This document shows, one piece after another, positions 1 to 6,125 of a DNA stretch of 7,285 bases. The number at the start of each line of letters is the position of its first letter. Position 1 is the stretch's first letter. A program made the position numbers and the translations under genes. A model generated the notes under the pieces. The model was not told the origin of the DNA. It was given only the letters and a program-made list of their open reading frames with translations, and did not search any database. The stretch comes from Betaproteobacteria bacterium (GTDB taxonomy: Bacteria > Pseudomonadota > Gammaproteobacteria > Burkholderiales > JAHFRG01), in assembly GCA_023258935.1 (NCBI GenBank), contig JAHFRG010000079.1, positions 1 to 7,285 of the forward strand, given 5' to 3'.

Positions 1-76
1 AAATGTTTTCGGCGGTTTTCTGGTGACACAGCGCATGCTGGAAATGTTCAAGAAAAAGACGCCCAAGGGTGAATAA
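1..76 (+). CDS. pntA: NAD(P) transhydrogenase alpha subunit, C-terminal end (partial)
   Basis: Only the last 24 codons are present, read in the frame starting at base 2 and ending at TAA 74-76. They encode a peptide beginning NVFGGFLVTQRMLEMF and ending in a lysine-rich tail, which matches the conserved end of the membrane part of the alpha subunit (E. coli PntA ends in a very similar NIFGGFTVTQRML-type segment followed by basic residues). The stop lies 12 bases before the pntB start, as expected for a pntAB operon. Whether the alpha subunit is one chain or split into two (PntAA/PntAB, common outside enterics) cannot be told because the rest lies upstream of the window. Confidence 0.9.
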   Translation, partial: NVFGGFLVTQRMLEMFKKKTPKGE

Positions 77-88
77 GGGAAAATCGGC

Positions 89-1468
89 ATGACCGTTAAT
101 CAAGTCGCCCTCTCGTATCTCGTCGCCTCGGTGTTTTTCATCCTGGCGCTGAAAGGCCTGTCCTCGCCGGTTGCGGCGCGGCGCGGCAATCTGTTCGGCA
201 TTGTCGGCATGGCGATGGCGGTGTTGGTCACGCTTGCCATTACCAGAAGCGTGTCACTGATCGTGCTGGCGATTGCGGCAGGTGGTACCGTGGGTGCAAT
301 CGTTGCAAGGCGCGTGCACATGACGCAGATGCCGGAGCTGGTTGCGGCAATGCACTCCCTGGTCGGATTGGCTGCGGTGTTGATCGCAATTGCTGCAGTC
401 AACAATCCTGCGGCGTTCAACATTCCGGTGCCGCTGCCACGGGGTAACCGCATGGAGCTGTTTATCGGCACGTTTATCGGCGCGATCACGTTCTCCGGCT
501 CGGTCATCGCCTTCGGTAAACTCTCCGGCAAGCTTTCCGGCGCACCGGTGGTGTTCAAAAGCCAGCACTGGCTCAACCTGATTCTCGCCATCGTCATGAT
601 CGGCTTCGGCCTCGCCTTCTTTTTTGCCACCCCCGACTCTCAATGGCCGCCTTTCATCATCATGGCCGCGATTGCTTTCTTACTGGGTTTCCTGATCATC
701 ATCCCCATCGGCGGAGCAGACATGCCGGTGGTGATTTCCATGCTGAATTCCTATTCCGGATGGGCGGCGGCGGGTATTGGTTTCTCGCTTAACAACAACA
801 TGCTGATTATTTCCGGCTCACTGGTGGGATCGAGCGGCGCGATCCTCTCTTATATCATGTGCAAGGCGATGAACCGCTCATTCTTCAGCGTAATTCTCGG
901 CGGCTTCGGCGCGGCAGAAGGCACAGCCGCTGCAGGGGCGCAAAAGAGGAACGTGAAAAGCGGCAGCGCCGATGATGCTGCTTTCCTCATGTCCAACGCC
1001 GAGTCGGTAATCATCGTGCCGGGGTATGGGCTGGCTGTGGCGCGCGCCCAACACGCGGTGAAGGAAATGGCGGAGAAGTTGCACACCAAAGGTGTCAAGG
1101 TGCGCTATGCGATACATCCGGTGGCAGGGCGCATGCCGGGACACATGAACGTGCTGCTGGCCGAAGCCGAAGTGCCTTATGACCAGGTGTTTGAAATGGA
1201 TGACATCAACAATGAATTCGGCACTACTGACGTGGTGCTCATCCTCGGGGCCAATGACGTGGTCAATCCGGCGGCGAAAACGCCGGGCAGCGCGATATAC
1301 GGCATGCCTATTCTGGAAGCCTACAAGGCGCGCACCATACTGGTCAATAAACGCTCGATGGCGACAGGCTATGCGGGGCTCGACAACGAACTCTTCTATA
1401 TGGACAAGACGATGATGGTGTTCGGCGACGCGAAGAAAGTGATCGAGGACATCGTCAAGGCGCTGTAA
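89..1468 (+). CDS. pntB: Proton-translocating NAD(P) transhydrogenase, beta subunit
   Basis: PntB is the inner-membrane and NADP(H)-binding subunit of the transhydrogenase that uses the proton gradient to reduce NADP+ with NADH. The 459 residues match the usual length (E. coli about 462). Residues 1-265 are a bundle of hydrophobic helices; His89 in AMHSLVGLAA corresponds to the proton-channel histidine of the family, and Asp211 and Asn220 (GGADMPVVISMLNSYSGW) fall at other conserved channel positions. After a hinge, residues 285-459 form the NADP(H) domain: GYGLAVARAQ (312-321) is the nucleotide-binding loop, followed by AIHPVAGRMPGHMNVLLAEA, the GANDVVNPA stretch near 387-395, and KRSMATGYAG. 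A GGGA element ends 8 bases before the ATG. The gene is complete and follows pntA by 12 bases. No rightward terminator with a U-run follows it: the hairpin just downstream is oriented for the opposite strand. Confidence 0.97.
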   Translation: MTVNQVALSYLVASVFFILALKGLSSPVAARRGNLFGIVGMAMAVLVTLAITRSVSLIVLAIAAGGTVGAIVARRVHMTQMPELVAAMHSLVGLAAVLIAIAAVNNPAAFNIPVPLPRGNRMELFIGTFIGAITFSGSVIAFGKLSGKLSGAPVVFKSQHWLNLILAIVMIGFGLAFFFATPDSQWPPFIIMAAIAFLLGFLIIIPIGGADMPVVISMLNSYSGWAAAGIGFSLNNNMLIISGSLVGSSGAILSYIMCKAMNRSFFSVILGGFGAAEGTAAAGAQKRNVKSGSADDAAFLMSNAESVIIVPGYGLAVARAQHAVKEMAEKLHTKGVKVRYAIHPVAGRMPGHMNVLLAEAEVPYDQVFEMDDINNEFGTTDVVLILGANDVVNPAAKTPGSAIYGMPILEAYKARTILVNKRSMATGYAGLDNELFYMDKTMMVFGDAKKVIEDIVKAL

Positions 1469-1523
1469 AAAAAGAGCAGGGCAGGCGGTCCCCTTGTTTC
1501 AGTTTCAATAAACCCGCCCTGCT
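1467..1523 (-). terminator. Intrinsic terminator, leftward, for the small sigma-54 unit
   Basis: AGCAGGGC at 1475-1482 pairs perfectly with GCCCTGCT at 1516-1523 (8 bp, GC-rich), and two further G-C pairs form beyond a mismatch (1484-1485 with 1513-1514). Read on the minus strand the stem is followed by C and then seven T residues (complement of the A run 1467-1473), the form of a rho-independent terminator. Read on the plus strand there is no T-run after the stem, so it should stop transcripts arriving from the 1572-1715 gene rather than pntAB. The loop is long (about 27 bases, with a small internal GTTT/AAAC stem), which weakens it. Its T tract includes the last two bases of the pntB stop codon. 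Confidence 0.7.
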
Positions 1524-1571
1524 AGGAGGAAACTTTGCCGGGGCCAACTTGTTAATCGCCCCGTGACTAAA

Positions 1572-1715
1572 TTAACGGGTGCATTCATATTGCTGTGCGG
1601 CTGAGGGTAACCGGACTTCAGTGTGCCCGGCTAATCCGCCGAGCCTGAAAGCCAGTACCGAAATAATCAGAGCGACCGCGATGTTTGCATACACGGGGTT
1701 CAATTTCGCTAACAT
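1572..1715 (-). CDS. Small single-pass membrane protein, 47 residues, function unknown
   Basis: An ATG at 1715-1713 opens a 47-codon frame ending at TAA (1574-1572). The AAAGGGGGTG ribosome binding site at 1729-1720 leaves 4 bases to the ATG (6 from the G run). The protein starts MLAKLNPVYANIAVALIISV: a short basic N-terminus, then a hydrophobic helix at about residues 8-23 (extendable to 29 through Arg24 and a GGLAG turn), then a polar tail ending QQYECTR with one cysteine (Cys45). No signal-peptidase or lipobox site is convincing, so a bitopic inner-membrane protein is the best reading; topology is not clear because lysine 4 and arginine 24 flank the helix. I do not recognise the family. 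Support for a real gene is the full set of signals in order: sigma-54 promoter (1778-1794), about 52-base leader, ribosome binding site, frame, then a terminator at 1467-1523. It lies tail to tail with pntB. Confidence 0.65.
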   Translation of the reverse strand: MLAKLNPVYANIAVALIISVLAFRLGGLAGHTEVRLPSAAQQYECTR

Positions 1716-1719
1716 GGCA

Positions 1720-1729
1720 CACCCCCTTT
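1720..1729 (-). promoter_or_regulatory. Ribosome binding site deciding the small-gene start
   Basis: On the minus strand AAAGGGGGTG precedes the ATG at 1715 by 4 bases. GGGGGTG differs by one base from the full anti-Shine-Dalgarno complement GGAGGTG. It is stronger than the sites before tsaE, glcE or glcF in this window, and it is the main reason for choosing the minus-strand small frame over the overlapping plus-strand frame. Confidence 0.6.
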
Positions 1730-1777
1730 CCATAAAGTTCATCGAATCCATTTACCTATTTCTCTTGCCCTTTACTC

Positions 1778-1794
1778 AGCAACCGCTATGCCAG
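1778..1794 (-). promoter_or_regulatory. Sigma-54 (RpoN) -24/-12 promoter
   Basis: The minus strand reads CTGGCATAGCGGTTGCT. This fits the sigma-54 consensus YTGGCACG-N4-TTGCW at all positions except C to T and G to A just after TGGCA. The invariant GG (-24; bases 1792-1791) and GC (-12; 1780-1779) are separated by exactly 10 bases, the strict spacing for RpoN. The predicted start site is near 1767, giving a leader of about 52 bases before the small gene's ATG. Three inverted repeats lie upstream at about -54, -88 and -122, where an enhancer-binding activator would bind. No recognisable -35/-10 sigma-70 promoter was found for this gene. Consensus match and spacing are seen directly; activity is inferred. 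Confidence 0.7.
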
Positions 1795-1812
1795 AGCGTG
1801 CCGCCGTTTGTC

Positions 1813-1828
1813 GTTTTCTATGGAAAAC
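1813..1828. promoter_or_regulatory. Inverted repeat GTTTTC-N4-GAAAAC upstream of the sigma-54 promoter
   Basis: GTTTTC (1813-1818) and GAAAAC (1823-1828) are perfect inverted 6-base arms around TATG. The centre lies about 54 bases upstream of the predicted sigma-54 start. It could be a dimeric regulator site or an A/T-rich bendable segment; the protein that might bind it is unknown. Confidence 0.4.
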
Positions 1829-1848
1829 AAGATGTTTGTCCTGACAGG

Positions 1849-1860
1849 CGGTTTTAACCG
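1849..1860. promoter_or_regulatory. Inverted repeat CGGTT-TT-AACCG
   Basis: A compact palindrome with 5-base arms (1849-1853 and 1856-1860) around TT. It is centred about 88 bases upstream of the predicted sigma-54 start, inside the usual range for activator sites. On its own a 12-base palindrome is weak evidence; it is listed because it is one of three in 91 bases. Confidence 0.3.
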
Positions 1861-1880
1861 TGATACAGCTTGAATAGGGA

Positions 1881-1903
1881 TGTGAAGCAGTTCACAAAAC
1901 TGC
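1881..1903. promoter_or_regulatory. Candidate activator or CRP-type site: TGTGA-N6-TCACA with overlapping palindrome
   Basis: TGTGAA-GCAG-TTCACA (1881-1896) is a perfect inverted repeat and its core TGTGA-N6-TCACA equals the CRP-family consensus core. A second perfect inverted repeat, GCAGTT-CACAA-AACTGC (1887-1903), shares its right half. The centre at 1888.5 is about 122 bases upstream of the predicted sigma-54 start, a typical upstream activating sequence distance. It may bind a CRP/Vfr-like protein or the enhancer-binding partner of sigma-54; the sequence does not decide between them. Read in RNA from amiC it could also form a hairpin, but no T-run follows. The rest of 1904-1978 shows nothing else convincing. 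Confidence 0.45.
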
Positions 1904-1978
1904 GGGAGAAGAATCTCTAGCAGATGTCAGAGAGTCGTCTTTATTGCTGAAATTTGGACTTAATTAGGGGTTACTTAA

Positions 1979-3346
1979 CTACTGTAGCGCGAGCTTGGAT
2001 TTTGCGAGCGGGGGATTATTGGCGAAATAGCGTTTGATACCGCCGACAATCGCATCGGCGATTTTGTTCTGGTAGTTTTCCTCTTTGAGCCTTTTCTCTT
2101 CTTCAGGGTTGCTGATGAAAGCGGTCTCCACCAGAATCGAGGGAATATCGGGCGCTTTAAGCACTGCGAATCCGGCCTGTTCCACCGACTGCCGGTGCAG
2201 GTCGTTGACGCCGCCCAGCTCGATAAGCACAGATTTACCAAGCTTCACGCTATCGGTGATGGTGGCAGTCTGCGCAAGGTCGAACAAGGTCTGTTTCAGG
2301 TAAGGATCGCGGACATCGAGATTCACCCCGCCAATCAAATCCGATTCATTTTCCTTGTTCGCGAGCCAGCGTGCGGCGGCGGAGGTAGCTCCGCGCTCGG
2401 AAAGCGCATATACCGATGAGCCGCGTGCATTCGGCTTGATGTAGGCGTCGGCGTGGATTGAAATGAACAAGTCGGCTCTTATTTTTTGCGCCTTCCGCAC
2501 CCGTTGCTGCAATTCTATAAAGTAATCGCCGTCGCGGGTCAGCATGCTCCGCATATTCGGCTCTTGATCTAACTTAGCCTTGACTTTGCGCGCGATGGCC
2601 AGAGTCACGTTTTTCTCGCTCGTGCCGCCGCGGCCTCGGGCGCCCGGGTCTTCACCGCCATGCCCGGGATCGATCGCGATGGTAATGAGCCGCGTCACTT
2701 CCTGTTTTGCTATTTTCTCCTGTTTGCCTCCAGCAGGCCTTGGTTCTTCGCTCTTTGCTTGATTAGAGGTTTCCTTTATAGCGGGCCCGGCCGGCGCAGA
2801 AGGCTCATCCGCTTTTTGCTCGGGCGCGGATTTGTCATTCTGCTGCGCCAGCTTGCCTTCCGATTTCACCACCAGCGCCATCAGCGGGTCAGCGGGCTGC
2901 GCGGGATAAATGTCCAGCACCAGGCGATGGCCGTAATCACCGACTGGCTTCAAGGCGAATATCTGCGGCTTGACCTCGGTTTTTAAATCAAGCACGAGGC
3001 GCACCACGCCTGGTTTGAAGTGACCGACGCGCACCTGTTTGATATAAGGGTCGCTTGCCGAGATTTTTGCAGAAAGCTCATTCAGCGCGCTGGTCAAATC
3101 AATGTTTTCGAGATCGAGTACCAGGCGCTCGGGATTTTTGATGGTGAACAGATTGTGCGTAACTGTCGCGTTGGATTCGATAGTCAAGCGGGTGTAATCC
3201 TGCGCCGGCCACACCCTTACCGAACTCACCTGGGTTGCAGCATCAACCGGGAAGGAAATCAGCGGGAAAAACAGAAAACAAACAGCACGGAGCGCTTTTT
3301 TGTAAGGCGCACTTGAAATCACCCACCTTGCATGTGAGCTAAACAT
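1979..3346 (-). CDS. amiC: N-acetylmuramoyl-L-alanine amidase, AmiC/AmiB type
   Basis: This periplasmic zinc amidase cleaves the stem peptide from N-acetylmuramic acid to split septal peptidoglycan during cell separation. The 455 residues show a Sec-type signal peptide (basic KKALR, hydrophobic 21-33, cleavage probably near Ala36-Ala37; no twin arginine, unlike E. coli AmiC), an AMIN domain at about 40-147, a charged P/E/K/Q-rich linker at 160-215, and an Amidase_3 domain at about 220-440. Zinc and catalytic residues are visible: His229 in DPGHGG, Glu244 in GTSEKN, His298 in SIHADA and Glu407 in LVETAFISNP. The insert from SERGATSAAARWLANKENE to about 385 matches the autoinhibitory segment of amidases activated by EnvC/NlpD LytM proteins. 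The start at 3346 overlaps the end of tsaE by 28 bases; a GTG at 3322 in a GTGA stop-start overlap is an alternative that keeps the whole signal peptide. No clear terminator follows. Confidence 0.95.
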   Translation of the reverse strand: MFSSHARWVISSAPYKKALRAVCFLFFPLISFPVDAATQVSSVRVWPAQDYTRLTIESNATVTHNLFTIKNPERLVLDLENIDLTSALNELSAKISASDPYIKQVRVGHFKPGVVRLVLDLKTEVKPQIFALKPVGDYGHRLVLDIYPAQPADPLMALVVKSEGKLAQQNDKSAPEQKADEPSAPAGPAIKETSNQAKSEEPRPAGGKQEKIAKQEVTRLITIAIDPGHGGEDPGARGRGGTSEKNVTLAIARKVKAKLDQEPNMRSMLTRDGDYFIELQQRVRKAQKIRADLFISIHADAYIKPNARGSSVYALSERGATSAAARWLANKENESDLIGGVNLDVRDPYLKQTLFDLAQTATITDSVKLGKSVLIELGGVNDLHRQSVEQAGFAVLKAPDIPSILVETAFISNPEEEKRLKEENYQNKIADAIVGGIKRYFANNPPLAKSKLALQ

Positions 3347-3780
3347 TGCCTGCCTGTCTCCGTAGCTCCTTCAATCGTGACATCGCGGCCTGTTCCCTTG
3401 ATCCGTAAGCTGATTTTGATATCGGGCGCGGGCAGCAAGTCCCCGGCATTTTCCGGCCATTCCACGAGACACACGGAACGCGTGTCGAAGTATTCGCGGA
3501 ATCCCGCATCCTGCCATTCCTTGGCATCCTCGAACCGATAAAAATCAAAGTGATATAAGTCTAACCTAGAAAGTGGGTAAAGTTCAAGCAGTATGTATGA
3601 GGGGCTTTTGACTTTTCCACGGTATCCCAGCCCTTCGAGCATGCCTCGCACCAGCGTGGTTTTGCCTGTTCCCAGACCGCCGTAAAAATACACTTTCAAT
3701 CCGGGCTGAAGCAGGGGGGCAAGCGCGATACCGAGTTGACGGGTAGCCTGTGCGTCGGGGAGGTGGCGTATTATTTTCAT
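3319..3780 (-). CDS. tsaE: tRNA threonylcarbamoyladenosine (t6A) biosynthesis ATPase TsaE
   Basis: TsaE is the cytoplasmic P-loop ATPase that works with TsaB and TsaD to form t6A37 on ANN-decoding tRNAs. The 153 residues equal the E. coli length. Walker A is GGLGTGKTT (34-42, Lys40); SPSYILL (59-65) is the family switch-type segment usually written SPTYTLV; HFDFYRFED (77-85) matches the conserved H.DLYR region; VEWPE (106-110) is the conserved strand with Glu107 near the active site. It is first in a tsaE-amiC pair that overlaps by 28 bases, and it is divergent from queG with 12 bases between start codons. The ribosome binding site is poor (CCCGAG abuts the ATG). In E. coli the same gene lies between nnr and amiB; nnr is absent here. 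Confidence 0.96.
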   Translation of the reverse strand: MKIIRHLPDAQATRQLGIALAPLLQPGLKVYFYGGLGTGKTTLVRGMLEGLGYRGKVKSPSYILLELYPLSRLDLYHFDFYRFEDAKEWQDAGFREYFDTRSVCLVEWPENAGDLLPAPDIKISLRIKGTGRDVTIEGATETGRQCLAHMQGG

Positions 3781-3792
3781 CTCGGGCTAATT

Positions 3793-4884
3793 ATGATGAA
3801 GACCATGCAAGATTCCGCTTCCCATAATCCTTGTTCAGGGGCTGACTATGCGCAGCTTGCCGTGGCCATCAAGTCATGGGGGAAAGCGCTCGGCTTCCAG
3901 GAAGTCGGCATTGCCGATACCGATCTCGGCAAAGCTGAACTGCGGCTCCTGGAGTGGCTGGAAGAAGGATGCCACGGCGACATGGATTATATGGCAAAAC
4001 ACGGTGCGAAACGCAGCCGCCCCGCCGAACTTCTGCCCGGCACAATGCGCGTGATTTCAATTCGCATCAACTATCAGCCGCAACACGCACGCGATGGCTG
4101 GAAAGTTCTTGCGGACGGCAACAAGGCTTACATCTCGCGTTACGCTACTGGACGCGATTACCACAAAGTGCTGCGCAGGCGCTTGCAGACGCTGGTGGAC
4201 AGGATACACAAGCACGTTGGTGAGCACCGCTGCCGTGTATTCACCGACAGCGCGCCGGTGATGGAAGTGGAACTCGCGCGCAAAGCGGGGCTGGGGTGGC
4301 GGGGGAAACATACCTTGCTGCTTACGCGCGAAACCGGCTCATGGTTTTTTCTGGGCGAGATTTACACCGACCTGCCGCTGCCGGTGGACAGCGCCCAACA
4401 GGATCATTGCGGCACTTGTGAAAAATGCATTGATATCTGTCCCACCCAGGCGATTGTTGCGCCTTACAAACTCGATGCCAGGCGTTGCATTTCTTATCTC
4501 ACCATCGAGCACAAGGGAAGCATCCCTGTAGAGCTGCGCCCGTTGCTGGGCAACCGGGTGTACGGCTGCGACGACTGCCAGCTGGTCTGTCCCTGGAACA
4601 AGTATGCGCAGGCTTCATCAGAAGCGGATTTCGCGGTGCGCCACGGCCTTGATGATGCGGAACTCATTGAACTGTTCGGCTGGAGCGAAGAGGAATTTCA
4701 TGACAAGCTCAGTGGCAGCGCGATACACCGCATCGGTTATGAACGCTGGCTGCGCAACCTGGCGGTAGGGCTGGGCAACGCGCCGCGCTCAGCCGCGATA
4801 ACTGAAGCTTTGCGTCGGCGCCTTGATGATTCTTCGCTGCTGGTAAGAGAACATGTGCAGTGGGCGCTCGAGCGTCATGGCTAG
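3793..4884 (+). CDS. queG: Epoxyqueuosine reductase (cobalamin-dependent)
   Basis: QueG reduces epoxyqueuosine to queuosine at position 34 of GUN-anticodon tRNAs, using cobalamin and two [4Fe-4S] clusters. From the ATG at 3793 the protein has 363 residues (E. coli about 379). The family start IKSWGKALGFQEVGIADTDLG lies at about residues 26-46. DSAPVMEVELARKAGLGWRG holds the conserved catalytic aspartate (Asp152). Cluster ligands are CGTCEKCIDICP (Cys206, 209, 212, 216), Cys232 in RRCISYLT, and CDDCQLVCPWN (Cys259, 262, 266). The tail after about 300 looks like HEAT-type helices. The frame is open back to 3736, but that start would lie inside tsaE and add 19 residues without family likeness; ATGs at 3793, 3796 and 3805 are all possible and none has a strong ribosome binding site. 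It ends 11 bases from the convergent glcF stop. Confidence 0.96.
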   Translation: MMKTMQDSASHNPCSGADYAQLAVAIKSWGKALGFQEVGIADTDLGKAELRLLEWLEEGCHGDMDYMAKHGAKRSRPAELLPGTMRVISIRINYQPQHARDGWKVLADGNKAYISRYATGRDYHKVLRRRLQTLVDRIHKHVGEHRCRVFTDSAPVMEVELARKAGLGWRGKHTLLLTRETGSWFFLGEIYTDLPLPVDSAQQDHCGTCEKCIDICPTQAIVAPYKLDARRCISYLTIEHKGSIPVELRPLLGNRVYGCDDCQLVCPWNKYAQASSEADFAVRHGLDDAELIELFGWSEEEFHDKLSGSAIHRIGYERWLRNLAVGLGNAPRSAAITEALRRRLDDSSLLVREHVQWALERHG

Positions 4885-4895
4885 TTCAGAAGGTG

Positions 4896-6116
4896 TTACA
4901 GCAATTCTTCCAGCGCTTCAATCCAGTGCTTCACCGGAAGTTCGGTCGCGCTTTGCATATGCGCAAGGCAGCCGATGTTGGCGGTGAGGATTTGATTGGG
5001 CGTGCCCGAGGTGAGCGCCTTGATTTTGTTCGCGAGCAGTTTTTGTGAAAGCTCGGGCTGCAGAATTGAGTAAGTTCCCGCCGAACCGCAACACAAGTGA
5101 GAATCAGGAACGCCGGTCAGCTCAAAGCCGCAATCCGCGAGTAGCTTTTCCACCACGCCACCCAGTTTGAGCGCATGCTGCAAGGTGCACGGAGAATGAA
5201 CTGCAGTTTTTGTTCTGCGGTTTTTTGAACCAGATGCCAGCGCGCTGATTTTGTCTTTCTCCGCGGCGGCGATTTCTACGATGTCTTTGGCGATGGCTGT
5301 AACGCGCCGCGCTTTTTCCGCATAGGCAGGGTCATCTTTAAGCAGATGCCCGTATTCTTTTACCATCGCACCGCAGCCGCTGGCGGTAATAACCAATGCT
5401 TCCGCGCCTTGTTCGATGCTGGGCCACCAGTGATCTATATTGCGGCGCATGCGATTGAGGCCTTCTTCCTGCGCGTTCATGTGATAAGGAATCGCTCCGC
5501 AGCAGCCGCGGGCGGTGAGGAGAGAAATGCCGAGCTTGTCCAGCACCCGCGCCGCAGCGGCGTTGATGCCGGGCGCCAGAGCGGGCTGCACGCAGCCTTC
5601 AAGCAGCAGCATTTTGCGCGCATGCCGGGTCGCGGGCCATGCTGCCGGCCGCGCAGCTAAAGGAATCTTGCGCCGTGTTTTTTCCGGCAGCAGCGGGCGC
5701 ACCAGCCGGCCTAATCCCAGCAGAGGATTAAACAACGCGGGATGGGTAAACACCGTTCGCAGCGTCGCGCGTTTCACGCTATCGATAAAATTGCGCTGCA
5801 CGCGCTTTTCCACCAAATCGCGGCCGATGTCGGCGAGCCGCCCGTAACGCACCCCCGAAGGGCAGGTGGTCTCGCAAGCGCGGCAGGTAAGGCAGCGGTC
5901 AAGATGCAGCTGAGTTTTTGCGGTCGGCTGCGCGCCTTCGAGCATTTGCTTGATGAGATAAATGCGCCCGCGCGGCCCATCGAGCTCGTCGCCCAGCAAT
6001 TGGTAGGTTGGGCAGGTGGCATTGCAAAATCCGCAATGCACGCAGGTACGCAGGATGGAATCCGCTTCCCGCCCCTGCGGCGTATCTTTGATAAATTCTG
6101 CGAGCTTGGTTTCCAT
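4896..6116 (-). CDS. glcF: Glycolate oxidase iron-sulfur subunit
   Basis: GlcF carries electrons from the flavin subunits of the membrane-associated glycolate dehydrogenase, which turns glycolate into glyoxylate. The 406 residues match E. coli (about 407). Two ferredoxin-type [4Fe-4S] motifs sit near the N-terminus: CVHCGFCNATCP (Cys25, 28, 31, 35) and CLTCRACETTCP (Cys75, 78, 81, 85), with the family segment DELDGPRGRIYLIKQ between. Two cysteine-rich CCG domains follow, with CCGAIPYHMN (205-214) and CCGSAGTYSILQPELS (342-357), plus GCV (Cys175), Cys310 in HSPC and GCLAHMQ near 382-388. The start lies 9 bases after the glcE stop with no clear ribosome binding site, which suggests translational coupling. 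It is the last gene of glcDEF and converges on queG. Confidence 0.96.
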   Translation of the reverse strand: METKLAEFIKDTPQGREADSILRTCVHCGFCNATCPTYQLLGDELDGPRGRIYLIKQMLEGAQPTAKTQLHLDRCLTCRACETTCPSGVRYGRLADIGRDLVEKRVQRNFIDSVKRATLRTVFTHPALFNPLLGLGRLVRPLLPEKTRRKIPLAARPAAWPATRHARKMLLLEGCVQPALAPGINAAAARVLDKLGISLLTARGCCGAIPYHMNAQEEGLNRMRRNIDHWWPSIEQGAEALVITASGCGAMVKEYGHLLKDDPAYAEKARRVTAIAKDIVEIAAAEKDKISALASGSKNRRTKTAVHSPCTLQHALKLGGVVEKLLADCGFELTGVPDSHLCCGSAGTYSILQPELSQKLLANKIKALTSGTPNQILTANIGCLAHMQSATELPVKHWIEALEELL

Positions 6117-6125
6117 TAAGAGGTT

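Noticed and set aside
100..643. Minus-strand frames of 129 and 176 codons opposite pntB
   Set aside because: They are shadows of pntB codon bias, without domains or ribosome binding sites.
1539..1563. CGGGG/CCCCG hairpin near the end of the small gene
   Set aside because: It has 5 pairs around a 15-base loop and no T-run on either strand; the 1467-1523 stem is much better.
1715..1731. TGGCACACCCCCTTTCC on the plus strand as a second sigma-54 promoter
   Set aside because: It has TGGCAC but lacks the -12 TTGC element at the required spacing, and no plus-strand gene follows.
1579..1857. A 92-codon plus-strand frame starting with GTG in the pntB-amiC gap
   Set aside because: It has no ribosome binding site or recognisable domain, and it runs antisense over the small gene and through the sigma-54 element; the minus-strand small frame has far better signals.
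1887..1903. GCAGTT/AACTGC stem as an amiC terminator
   Set aside because: A 6-bp stem is followed by TTCACATCC rather than a T tract; it is better listed as a DNA palindrome.
1914..1933. TCTCT/AGAGA hairpin as an amiC terminator
   Set aside because: It has only 5 weak pairs around a 10-base loop and no T-run downstream on the minus strand.
3736..3792. Upstream extension of queG
   Set aside because: It lies inside the tsaE start region, and the added residues do not resemble the QueG N-terminus.
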